NCBI GenBank assembly: GCA_030141605.1
Contig: JAQGDQ010002388.1
Coordinates: 106,452 to 170,451, forward strand
DNA from: Tubiluchus corallicola
Lineage: Eukaryota; Priapulida; Priapulimorpha; Priapulimorphida; Tubiluchidae
Direction of reading: 5' to 3'
DNA length: 64,000 bases
The position numbers were made by a program, and so were the translations under genes. Positions 57,369 through 64,000 of the stretch are shown here, in pieces. Numbering within the stretch: position 1 is the first letter of the stretch; each line of letters starts with the position of its first letter. Under the pieces are notes generated by a model. It had not been told where the DNA came from. It ran no database searches and was given only the letters and a program-made list of their open reading frames with translations.

Positions 57369-58496
57369 TTACGGAAGAAAATCTTTTACTTTAGCAAAGA
57401 ATCCTTTGGATTGTGGGCTACAGTCTGTATTTTCATCAGAAAATTCTTTTAAAATTTCTTTCTGCCTCTTGCTTAAATTTATAGGTGTTTCTACATGAAT
57501 TTTGACATACATATCTCCTCGTGAGTTATGACGCAAAACTGTCATTCCCTTTCCACGCAAACGAAATTGTCGACCACTTTGCGTACCAACAGGAATTTTC
57601 AAGCAAGCTCTAGAGCCATCAATAACAGGAACTTCTATTTCTCCTCCTAAAGCTGCTGCCACCATCGAAATTGGAACATCACAATAAATATTTTTTCCCT
57701 CTCTTTGAAAAAAACGATGGGGCACGATACTCATAAAAATATAAAGATCACCCGGAGCTCCTCCACGAGTACCTGCTTCACCACGTTTCTCCAAACGAAT
57801 ACGCATCCCATCTTCAACACCCCTAGGTATATTTACAGATAAGACCTTGTCTGTTTTCACACGGCCATCACCATGGCAATTCGTGCAGGGGTTGCTAATA
57901 ATTTGACCACTCCCTCCACAACTTACACAAACACGTTCCATCATAAAAATACCTGATTGAGTTCGAATACGCCCCGATCCACTACACTGAGAACAAATTG
58001 ATAAAGAACCATCCTGGCTACCAGTCCCATTGCATGATTGGCAACCCTCTGAAGCATTTATCGAAATTTCCCGTGTTACACCAGAAAAAGATTCTTCTAA
58101 TGTAATTTCCATGTTATAGCGTAAATCAGCGCCTCGAGAAGCCTGTTTTCGGCTACGCCCCCCTCCTGCAGTTCCTCCAAAAACATCACTAAAAACATCT
58201 TCAAAAATATCTGAAAAGCTTCCCATACCGCTAAACCCACTTCGAGTAGCGCCTCCAAAACCCCCTGTACCATCAAATGCTGCATGGCCCATACGATCAT
58301 ACGCTGCCCGCTTCTGTGGATCTTTCAAAATATCGTAGGCTTCATTAATATTTTTGAATTTCTGCTCTGCGTCTTTATTATTAGGATTGCGATCAGGATG
58401 ATATTGCATCGCCAAATTTCTGTAGGCTGACTTCAAATCTTTATCAGACACATCTCGGCTAACACCCAAAGTTTCATAATAGTCTCTCTTCGCCAT
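57369..58496 (-). CDS. dnaJ: Chaperone DnaJ
   Basis: Hsp40 co-chaperone that stimulates the DnaK ATPase. The J domain has the HPD motif in AMQYHPDRNPNN near residue 33. A Gly/Phe-rich stretch (residues about 76-115) follows. Four CxxCxGxG zinc repeats (CQSCNGTG, CSQCSGSG, CVSCGGSG, CTNCHGDG) lie at residues about 155-215, then the two C-terminal substrate-binding domains. At 375 aa it is standard. It follows dnaK after a hairpin. Confidence 0.97.
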   Translation of the reverse strand: MAKRDYYETLGVSRDVSDKDLKSAYRNLAMQYHPDRNPNNKDAEQKFKNINEAYDILKDPQKRAAYDRMGHAAFDGTGGFGGATRSGFSGMGSFSDIFEDVFSDVFGGTAGGGRSRKQASRGADLRYNMEITLEESFSGVTREISINASEGCQSCNGTGSQDGSLSICSQCSGSGRIRTQSGIFMMERVCVSCGGSGQIISNPCTNCHGDGRVKTDKVLSVNIPRGVEDGMRIRLEKRGEAGTRGGAPGDLYIFMSIVPHRFFQREGKNIYCDVPISMVAAALGGEIEVPVIDGSRACLKIPVGTQSGRQFRLRGKGMTVLRHNSRGDMYVKIHVETPINLSKRQKEILKEFSDENTDCSPQSKGFFAKVKDFLP

Positions 58497-58540
58497 AGCT
58501 TTACCCTAACCTCACCCTCTTCATAAATACTCTCAAGACA

Positions 58541-58582
58541 CGAAAAACCGGGAAAGTACAAACTTATGTCTTCCCGGCTTTT
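58541..58582 (-). terminator. Hairpin with U-run between dnaK and dnaJ
   Basis: Read on the minus strand, CCGGGAA and TTCCCGG pair across an 18-nt loop, followed by TTTTTCG. It has the form of a Rho-independent terminator and would reduce dnaJ transcription relative to dnaK, or stabilise the dnaK mRNA 3' end. Confidence 0.65.
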
Positions 58583-58622
58583 CATAAAAATATAGTTACA
58601 AAAATATGTACTAAATAAATTT

Positions 58623-60539
58623 TTATTTCCTAATTTCTTCAAAATCTGCATCAACAATATCTTCTTTAGAATCAGATTGTGGCGATACTGAAGGATCCTC
58701 AGCAGGCTCTACACCTGCCTCTGTTTGCTGAGATTGCTGATACATTGCTTCACCAAGCTTCATTGAAGCTTGCGCCAAAGAGTCTGTCTTTTCTTTGATC
58801 TCTTCAATTGTTGCCCCTTCTTTCTCTTTAACAGACTCAAGTGACTCAAGTAATTCTTCTATCGCTTGCTTGTCTGATTCAAGAACCTTATCACCAAAAT
58901 CAGTCATATTTTTTCGAACTGTATGAATTAAACTCTCCGCATGATTCAGCGCTTCAACGCGATCTCGACGCTCTTTATCTGTGCTCGCATTTTTCTCAGC
59001 CTCCTGCACCATACGCTCAATGTCACTATCTGTTAAGCCACTTGAAGCCTGAATCTGTATCTGTTGCTCCTTACCTGTAGCTTTATCTTTCGCAGAAACG
59101 TGAACAATACCATTGGCATCAATATCAAAAGTAACCTCAATTTGAGGAACACCACGAGGAGCAGGCGGGATTCCCATCAGGTCAAATTGCCCTAAAAGTT
59201 TATTATCTGTTGCCATCTCACGTTCGCCTTGGAAAACACGAATCGTTACAGCTGATTGATTATCATCCGCTGTAGAAAAAACCTGACTTTTACGTGTTGG
59301 AATTGTCGTATTTCTATCAATTAAGCGCGTAAAAACACCTCCTAATGTTTCAATACCAAGAGATAGAGGCGTAACATCAAGTAGCAAAATATCTTTGACA
59401 TCACCTGCCAAAACTCCTCCTTGAATCGCTGCGCCCAATGCGACAACTTCATCTGGATTGACGCCCGTATGAATTTCTTTGCCAAAAAATTCTTTTACAA
59501 TCTCATGTACTTTTGGCATCCGAGTCATGCCACCAACAAGTAAAACCTCATCAATATCCGATGGAGAAAGCCCTGCATCTTTAAGCGCTGAACGACATGG
59601 TGCAATGGTTTTCCTGATCAAAGGTTCTACCAGTAATTCGAGCTTTGCACGACTTAGCTTGATATTCAAATGCTTTGGACCCGAAGAATCAGCAGTAATA
59701 AATGGTAAGTTAACTTCTGTTTGAACTGTACTTGAAAGTTCTATTTTTGCTTTTTCTGCAGCTTCTTTCAATCGCTGAAGTGCCAAAACATCACCCCGAA
59801 TATCAACACCACTATCCTTCTTAAATTCATCTGCTAAATAGTCAATTATAACCTTATCAAAATCCTCTCCACCTAAGAATGTATCTCCATTCGTAGATTT
59901 AACCTCAAAAACACCGTCCCCTATCTCTAATATCGAAATATCAAATGTGCCACCACCAAGGTCATATACAGCAATGGTACCACTTTCTTTCTTCTCTAAG
60001 CCATAAGCCAAAGCTGCAGCTGTTGGCTCATTAATAATACGTAAAACTTCAAGGCCTGCTATTTTACCTGCATCTTTTGTCGCTTGGCGCTGTGCATCAT
60101 TAAAATAGGCCGGCACCGTAATAACAGCCTGCGTAATATCTTCCCCAAGATATTTCTCTGCTGTCTCTTTCATCTTTTGAAGAATATAAGCACTAATTTG
60201 AGAAGGGCTATGGTTTTTCTCCCCTGCTTTTACCCATGCATCACCATTATCACCCTCAATAATCTTGTAAGGCACCAAGTCACGATCTTTCTCAATAACA
60301 GAATCACTTACTCGGCGGCCAATAAGGCGTTTGATCGCAAATAATGTGTTATGCGGATTCGTAACAGCTTGACGCTTCGCTGACTGACCAACTAAAATCT
60401 CTCCTTCATTTGTAAAAGCAACCATTGAGGGCGTTGTTCGAATACCTTCTGCATTCTCCATAACTCTACTTGAAGAGCCTTCCATAACAGCAACACAAGA
60501 ATTCGTTGTTCCTAAATCTATTCCTATAACTTTTCCCAT
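58623..60539 (-). CDS. dnaK: Chaperone DnaK (Hsp70)
   Basis: ATP-driven chaperone. N-terminal ATPase: [16 protein letters not shown] (residues about 5-20), the phosphate loop [17 protein letters not shown] near residue 195, and [13 protein letters not shown] near residue 335. The substrate-binding domain starts at [17 protein letters not shown] near residue 388. The Gly-poor tail ends [13 protein letters not shown], the conserved acidic end. At 638 aa it is full length. It lies between grpE and dnaJ. Confidence 0.98.
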   Translation of the reverse strand: MGKVIGIDLGTTNSCVAVMEGSSSRVMENAEGIRTTPSMVAFTNEGEILVGQSAKRQAVTNPHNTLFAIKRLIGRRVSDSVIEKDRDLVPYKIIEGDNGDAWVKAGEKNHSPSQISAYILQKMKETAEKYLGEDITQAVITVPAYFNDAQRQATKDAGKIAGLEVLRIINEPTAAALAYGLEKKESGTIAVYDLGGGTFDISILEIGDGVFEVKSTNGDTFLGGEDFDKVIIDYLADEFKKDSGVDIRGDVLALQRLKEAAEKAKIELSSTVQTEVNLPFITADSSGPKHLNIKLSRAKLELLVEPLIRKTIAPCRSALKDAGLSPSDIDEVLLVGGMTRMPKVHEIVKEFFGKEIHTGVNPDEVVALGAAIQGGVLAGDVKDILLLDVTPLSLGIETLGGVFTRLIDRNTTIPTRKSQVFSTADDNQSAVTIRVFQGEREMATDNKLLGQFDLMGIPPAPRGVPQIEVTFDIDANGIVHVSAKDKATGKEQQIQIQASSGLTDSDIERMVQEAEKNASTDKERRDRVEALNHAESLIHTVRKNMTDFGDKVLESDKQAIEELLESLESVKEKEGATIEEIKEKTDSLAQASMKLGEAMYQQSQQTEAGVEPAEDPSVSPQSDSKEDIVDADFEEIRK

Positions 60540-60603
60540 AATATCCTCATATCAATTATCAAACACATAAACACAAAAAGTATCATACCCTCTCATAATG
60601 GCA

Positions 60604-60632
60604 CTTATAAAATCATAATTATAAAACCTCAA
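60604..60632 (-). promoter_or_regulatory. Candidate promoter of dnaK
   Basis: On the minus strand TTGAGG (60627-60632) is separated by 17 nt from TATAAG (60604-60609), about 65 bp before the dnaK ATG. It fits sigma-70 spacing and suggests dnaK can be transcribed apart from grpE, which lies 168 bp upstream. Confidence 0.45.
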
Positions 60633-60707
60633 CAGCCGAAATATAGTCAGGGAAAGTGGAAGTTACAATCCCCTAAATTAAAAATATCTTAAAATCAAAA
60701 ACAATCT

Positions 60708-61448
60708 CTATCCTTGATTTTTTTTCGAAACAGCAACACGTGCAGGACGCAATAAACGATCCCTGATCATATACCCTTCCTCAATAACCTGAACAACCGT
60801 TCCTGGAGGATAATCTTTATTTTCAACTTCAAGCATTGCCTCATGGCGGTTATGATCAAAAGCTTCTCCTAAAGATGAGATTTTCTCAACACCAAAACGC
60901 TCCAAACTCTGGCGCATTAAGCGTGCCGTCATTTCAACACCTTCAACAAGAGAAAAAAAACGCTCCTTAGTAACTGATATCTCTCCTGTATTATTTGAAT
61001 CTTTATTTCTCTCAACGCTCCCTAAAGCGCGCGAAAGATTATCCAAAACACCTAGCATTTCACGTGCAAATTCTACAATAGCATAACGAGAAGCATCCTC
61101 ACAGCGCTGTTCCGAACGGCGGCGCAAATTTTCTATATCTGCAGCCATACGAACCAAACGATTGTGCATATCTTCATTCTCTAATCGCAATGCCTCTACT
61201 TTTGTGCCTTCCAAAGAACTTTTTTCCTCTGTAGGTAGATAATCCTTTTCATTTTTTAAAAGATCTTCAAGCAAAACATCCGAAGTATCTTTAAGAAACA
61301 AATCCTTATCATGCGATAAATTCCCCAAATTCTCCATCACATCAATAACAGCATTATCTTCTACTTTTAAAATATCATCTGAAAACTCAGCGCTTTCCTT
61401 CTCTATAGAAGAAGAGGTAGCATTAGTACATTTTTTCTCTTCACTCAT
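60708..61448 (-). CDS. grpE: Nucleotide exchange factor GrpE
   Basis: Releases ADP from DnaK. The 246-aa protein has an acidic disordered N-terminus of about 80 residues, a long coiled coil (residues about 80-150, LRLENEDMHNRLVRMAADIENLRRRSEQR) and the C-terminal beta domain. The latter has GVEMTARLMRQSLERFGVEKISSLGEAFDHNRHEAMLEVE and ends VVQVIEEGYMIRDRLLRPARVAVSK. hrcA, which often precedes grpE, is not here. Confidence 0.95.
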   Translation of the reverse strand: MSEEKKCTNATSSSIEKESAEFSDDILKVEDNAVIDVMENLGNLSHDKDLFLKDTSDVLLEDLLKNEKDYLPTEEKSSLEGTKVEALRLENEDMHNRLVRMAADIENLRRRSEQRCEDASRYAIVEFAREMLGVLDNLSRALGSVERNKDSNNTGEISVTKERFFSLVEGVEMTARLMRQSLERFGVEKISSLGEAFDHNRHEAMLEVENKDYPPGTVVQVIEEGYMIRDRLLRPARVAVSKKNQG

Positions 61449-61519
61449 ATTTTACTCTCAAATCTTAAAACTAAATGATTCAACTTTTAAATCATCTGAA
61501 ACAAACTATATTCTAAAAC

Positions 61520-61545
61520 TTATCGGGCATTTTGATTTTTACAAG
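61520..61545 (-). promoter_or_regulatory. RpoH (sigma-32)-type heat-shock promoter of grpE
   Basis: On the minus strand CTTGTAA (61539-61545) is followed after 11 nt by CCCGATAA (61520-61527). This matches the sigma-32 consensus CTTGAAA-spacer-CCCCATNT in key positions and spacing. The predicted start leaves a leader of about 65 nt before grpE. Confidence 0.7.
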
Positions 61546-61817
61546 ATACAAAAGAAAAAAAATAAAAAATCTATGCTATAAAAATATAAAAAGTAGCTTT
61601 TAACTTCTATAAAACATTTTTTACCTTTCGAGTAAATTAAGATACCATAGATATTATAGAAAGCATTTCTTGAAAATTAAATTCCATTAACTCTTTACAA
61701 TATGAAACACATAAAAAAATGCCTTGCTAAACTTCCCAGTTTAAATAGAGAACTTAAAAATTATGTAAAAATGGCAAAAACCTATACACAAACAATATAG
61801 CCTTTGGAGATTTTCTC
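61546..61817 (+). other. Divergent intergenic region between grpE and rdgB
   Basis: With the promoter above, 369 bp separate grpE from rdgB. The DNA is very AT-rich. It holds no CIRCE operator. One 32-codon frame (61702-61800, MKHIKKCLAKLPSLNRELKN onward) ends 18 bp before rdgB, but it has no recognisable homology and no clear ribosome-binding site. Many alphaproteobacteria carry hrcA and rph here; both are missing. Confidence 0.6.
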
Positions 61818-62426
61818 ATGCCCCTTCTTATTCCCCATCAAAAACTTGTTATTGCAACGCATAATACAGGGAAAGTAGCTGAAATACAAAGTCTTTTAGA
61901 CCCTTTTGAAATCACTGTTTTGTCTGCAGCAGATCTTTCTCTTCCAGAGCCTGTAGAAGATGGAAGAACATTCCAAGAAAATGCCTTGATAAAAGCAAGA
62001 GCTGCTGCAAAAACAACGAAACTTCCCGCCTTAGGAGACGATACAGGTTTAATGATCAATGCTCTTGATGGTGCTCCAGGAATAAATTCCGCTCGATGGA
62101 TAAAAAATACAGGAAATATTAAAACCGCTTTGGAAAAAATTCTTGAAAAACTTCAACATGAAAATAATAGAAGCGCCACCTTTATTTGCGTGCTTGCTCT
62201 TTGTATCCCAAATCAAAAATGCATAAGCTTTGAAGGAAGAATAAATGGAGTAATTACAACAGAAATAAAAGGAAAAAAAGGTTTCGGCTTTGATCCACTT
62301 TTTCAGCCAGATGGCTTTTCTATAACGTTTGCAGAAATGTCCTCAGAACAAAAATCTTCCATCAGCCATAGGGCTATCGCTTTTCAAAAATTTATAAAAG
62401 CCATTTTTATTGAAGATGCTTTTTAA
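61818..62426 (+). CDS. rdgB: dITP/XTP pyrophosphatase RdgB (HAM1)
   Basis: Removes deaminated purine nucleotides (dITP, XTP) from the pool. The 202-aa protein has LVIATHNTGKVAEIQSLL near residue 10, FQENALIKARAAAK near residue 52, the catalytic Asp in ALGDDTGLMINALDGAPGINSARW near residue 72, GKKGFGFDPLFQPDG near residue 152 and SHRAIAFQKF near the C-terminus. rdgB-hemW is a conserved pair; the usual upstream rph is absent. Confidence 0.95.
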   Translation: MPLLIPHQKLVIATHNTGKVAEIQSLLDPFEITVLSAADLSLPEPVEDGRTFQENALIKARAAAKTTKLPALGDDTGLMINALDGAPGINSARWIKNTGNIKTALEKILEKLQHENNRSATFICVLALCIPNQKCISFEGRINGVITTEIKGKKGFGFDPLFQPDGFSITFAEMSSEQKSSISHRAIAFQKFIKAIFIEDAF

Positions 62427-62446
62427 TATTTTAATAAGGTCTGCCT

Positions 62447-63634
62447 ATGTCTATAATAAATAAAATAAGCACGCCAGATTGTAAGAAACATACATGCAAA
62501 AATATCTCTACAGCAGCATCCGTTTATATTCATTGGCCCTGGTGTAAAAGTAAATGCCCTTATTGTGATTTTAATAGCTATGTAATTTCTCCTACTCTTT
62601 GCCAAAAAGAATGGCGAGAGGCTCTGCTAACAGAATTACGCTATTTCCTTCATAGTTTTAATATTTCTCGTATTGACACTGTATTTTTTGGAGGTGGAAC
62701 ACCTTCTCTGATAGAGCCAGAAACCATATATGTCCTCTTAAACGAAATGAAAAATCATGGCCTTTCAAATACTGCTGAAATTACTTTGGAAAGCAATCCT
62801 ACATCTGTCGAGGTTAAAAAATTTGAATCATTTCAAAAGGCTGGTATTAACCGCCTTTCTCTTGGTGTTCAATCCTTAAATGATGCAAGCCTTCACTTCC
62901 TTGGTCGCACACATTCAGCTAAAGAAGCAAAAAAAGCATTAGAAATTACGGCTTACTGCTTTCCACGATTCTCCTTTGATATGATTTATGCTCTTCCTCA
63001 TATATCCCTTCACCAATGGAAAAAAGAATTAAATGAAGCTCTATCTTTTCACCCAAAGCACCTTTCTCTTTATCAACTGACAATAGAGCCCAACACATCT
63101 TTTTTTAAGCTAGGGATTGCTCCAGCAAATAATAAAAAAGCCGCAAAACTCTATAGGCAAACTCACGAACTTACAAAACACCATAACCTTCTACATTATG
63201 AAATTTCTAACTATGCAGTAGCCGGAAATGAAAGCCAACATAACTTGGTTTATTGGAAAGGAAAAAACTATATTGGTATAGGCCCCGCTGCCCACGGCCG
63301 TCTCCCTATGCTAAATAAGATTCCATGGCATATAATGACATATCAAATAAAAAACCCTTATAAATGGCTAAAATCAGTACAAAAATATAGGCATGGAACC
63401 GAAAGTTGTAATCCATTATCTCCTCATAAGCGCAACAGTGAAAAAATTATTCTAGGATTAAGACTGTCTGAAGGCGTTCCAATTTCTCTAATACAAGAAT
63501 ATGGTGTCAAAACAGAAAAAATAGCTCAGTTGAAAAAAGAAAATTACATAACCTACTATAAAAAAAATATCGCCCTTACTTTAGAAGGGCGATTACGCTT
63601 AGATGCCATTACATATTTCCTGCTGTTTGATTAA
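62447..63634 (+). CDS. hemW: HemW-like radical SAM protein (coproporphyrinogen III oxidase-related)
   Basis: A heme chaperone of the HemN-like family. The radical SAM cluster motif is WPWCKSKCPYCDFNSY (CxxxCxxC, residues about 31-46). It is followed by TVFFGGGTPSLI near residue 83, ESNPTSVE near residue 115, GINRLSLGVQSLND near residue 130 and a C-terminal HTH-like domain. The Cys pattern lacks the extra Cys of true HemN, supporting HemW. At 395 aa it is of normal length. It starts 20 bp after rdgB. Confidence 0.93.
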   Translation: MSIINKISTPDCKKHTCKNISTAASVYIHWPWCKSKCPYCDFNSYVISPTLCQKEWREALLTELRYFLHSFNISRIDTVFFGGGTPSLIEPETIYVLLNEMKNHGLSNTAEITLESNPTSVEVKKFESFQKAGINRLSLGVQSLNDASLHFLGRTHSAKEAKKALEITAYCFPRFSFDMIYALPHISLHQWKKELNEALSFHPKHLSLYQLTIEPNTSFFKLGIAPANNKKAAKLYRQTHELTKHHNLLHYEISNYAVAGNESQHNLVYWKGKNYIGIGPAAHGRLPMLNKIPWHIMTYQIKNPYKWLKSVQKYRHGTESCNPLSPHKRNSEKIILGLRLSEGVPISLIQEYGVKTEKIAQLKKENYITYYKKNIALTLEGRLRLDAITYFLLFD

Positions 63635-63682
63635 TAGTACTATTCATTAATCTTTTATAGATGCTTTCATTTTAATAGTCGC

Positions 63683-63925
63683 TTAATGTAATGTAACTTG
63701 TAATCTATTTTTTTCTAATAAAAATTCATCAATCTCATTTTGGCTTTTTGCAATACAAATTTGTTGCCCGCTTGCAGAAAAAATAATATAAAACCTTTCA
63801 TTTTCAGCATCATAACAACGAACATACACAATAGTATCAGCACCTAAATTTAAAAAACTTTCATCGCTGATATCATTAACTCCATCTTGGCATACCTCTC
63901 TATTTACTAAAACATTTGTTTTCAT
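63683..63925 (-). CDS. DUF1150-family small protein
   Basis: An 80-aa protein. The body reads FLNLGADTIVYVRCYD, then RFYIIFSASGQQICIAKSQNE and ends LQVTLH. This follows the DUF1150 pattern LG...(V/I)AYV(R/K)...YAIHAADG...LA...VSVH of alphaproteobacteria, members of which often sit beside small heat-shock protein genes. The ATG at 63925 has GGAGGG 7 nt upstream, so it is chosen over the TTG at 63940. It converges on hemW. Function unknown. Confidence 0.68.
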   Translation of the reverse strand: MKTNVLVNREVCQDGVNDISDESFLNLGADTIVYVRCYDAENERFYIIFSASGQQICIAKSQNEIDEFLLEKNRLQVTLH

Positions 63926-64000
63926 TTTGATACCCTCCAAATAGAAGCCTATTGTAAAATAGCGAATTACACGTTACGTCTCTAATAATTCACTTTAATT

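Noticed and set aside
61702-61800. 32-codon open frame as a real small gene
   Set aside because: No clear ribosome-binding site and no recognisable family; the length is compatible with chance in AT-rich DNA.

Overview
The window is 64 kb of AT-rich bacterial chromosome, and the gene content points to an alphaproteobacterium. Supporting signs are lpxI (the LpxH replacement) in the lpxD-fabZ-lpxA cluster, a DUF1150-type small protein, an NDUFAF5/BioC-like methyltransferase, an alphaproteobacterial-type ParE, and the order nadD-rsfS-rlmH-gpmI-envC-ctpA-rppH. Genes are packed tightly with many ATGA overlaps. There are also several clear gene remnants, as expected of a moderately reduced, possibly host-associated genome. 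No phage, plasmid, CRISPR array, insertion sequence or toxin-antitoxin locus was seen. I did not find a convincing new multi-gene system.

Layout. 1-9.5 kb: a VTT membrane protein cut by the window start, a flavin disulfide reductase, then nadD, rsfS, rlmH, gpmI, an EnvC-like factor, ctpA, rppH and a Na+/Ca2+ exchanger. 9.5-15.8 kb: a 43-codon stub of a short-chain dehydrogenase, an MsbA-like ABC exporter, pepA, holC and parE. 15.9-19.4 kb: ilvB-ilvH-ilvC. 19.4-24.9 kb: a decayed glycosyltransferase copy beside an intact one, altronate dehydratase, bioF and xerC. 25-28.3 kb: an XRE regulator facing a methyltransferase, then dnaX and the 4.5S SRP RNA on the minus strand. 28.5-34.8 kb is the most accessory-looking part: a large ankyrin lipoprotein, a beta-hydroxyacid dehydrogenase overlapping a degenerate PAS-GGDEF protein, and a heparinase II/III-family protein. 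34.9-42.4 kb: moeB/thiF, uvrA, ssb, a KdsC-like phosphatase, an SH3 protein, tRNA-Thr(GGU) and an AzgA-type purine permease.

43.3-57.3 kb is the classic translation/envelope run: rpsB-tsf, pyrH-frr-uppS-cdsA-dxr-rseP-bamA-skp-lpxD-fabZ-lpxA-lpxI. It links ribosome synthesis and recycling to undecaprenol, phospholipid, isoprenoid, outer-membrane protein and lipid A synthesis. lpxB, usually next, is absent. 57.4-61.5 kb carries grpE-dnaK-dnaJ on the minus strand with a good RpoH-type promoter before grpE. rdgB, hemW and a DUF1150 gene close the window.

The most notable observations are these. (1) Strand composition switches at about 53-54 kb, inside the bamA-lpx operon, with the polarity expected of a replication terminus. 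(2) An A9 tract in dnaX would give a gamma-length protein if the polymerase slipped by one A. (3) There are gene remnants: SDR, GT2, a possible SerB-like tail and a duplicated bamA 3' end. (4) The GGDEF protein has lost its catalytic motif. (5) A RpoH-type promoter precedes grpE, while hrcA and CIRCE are absent.
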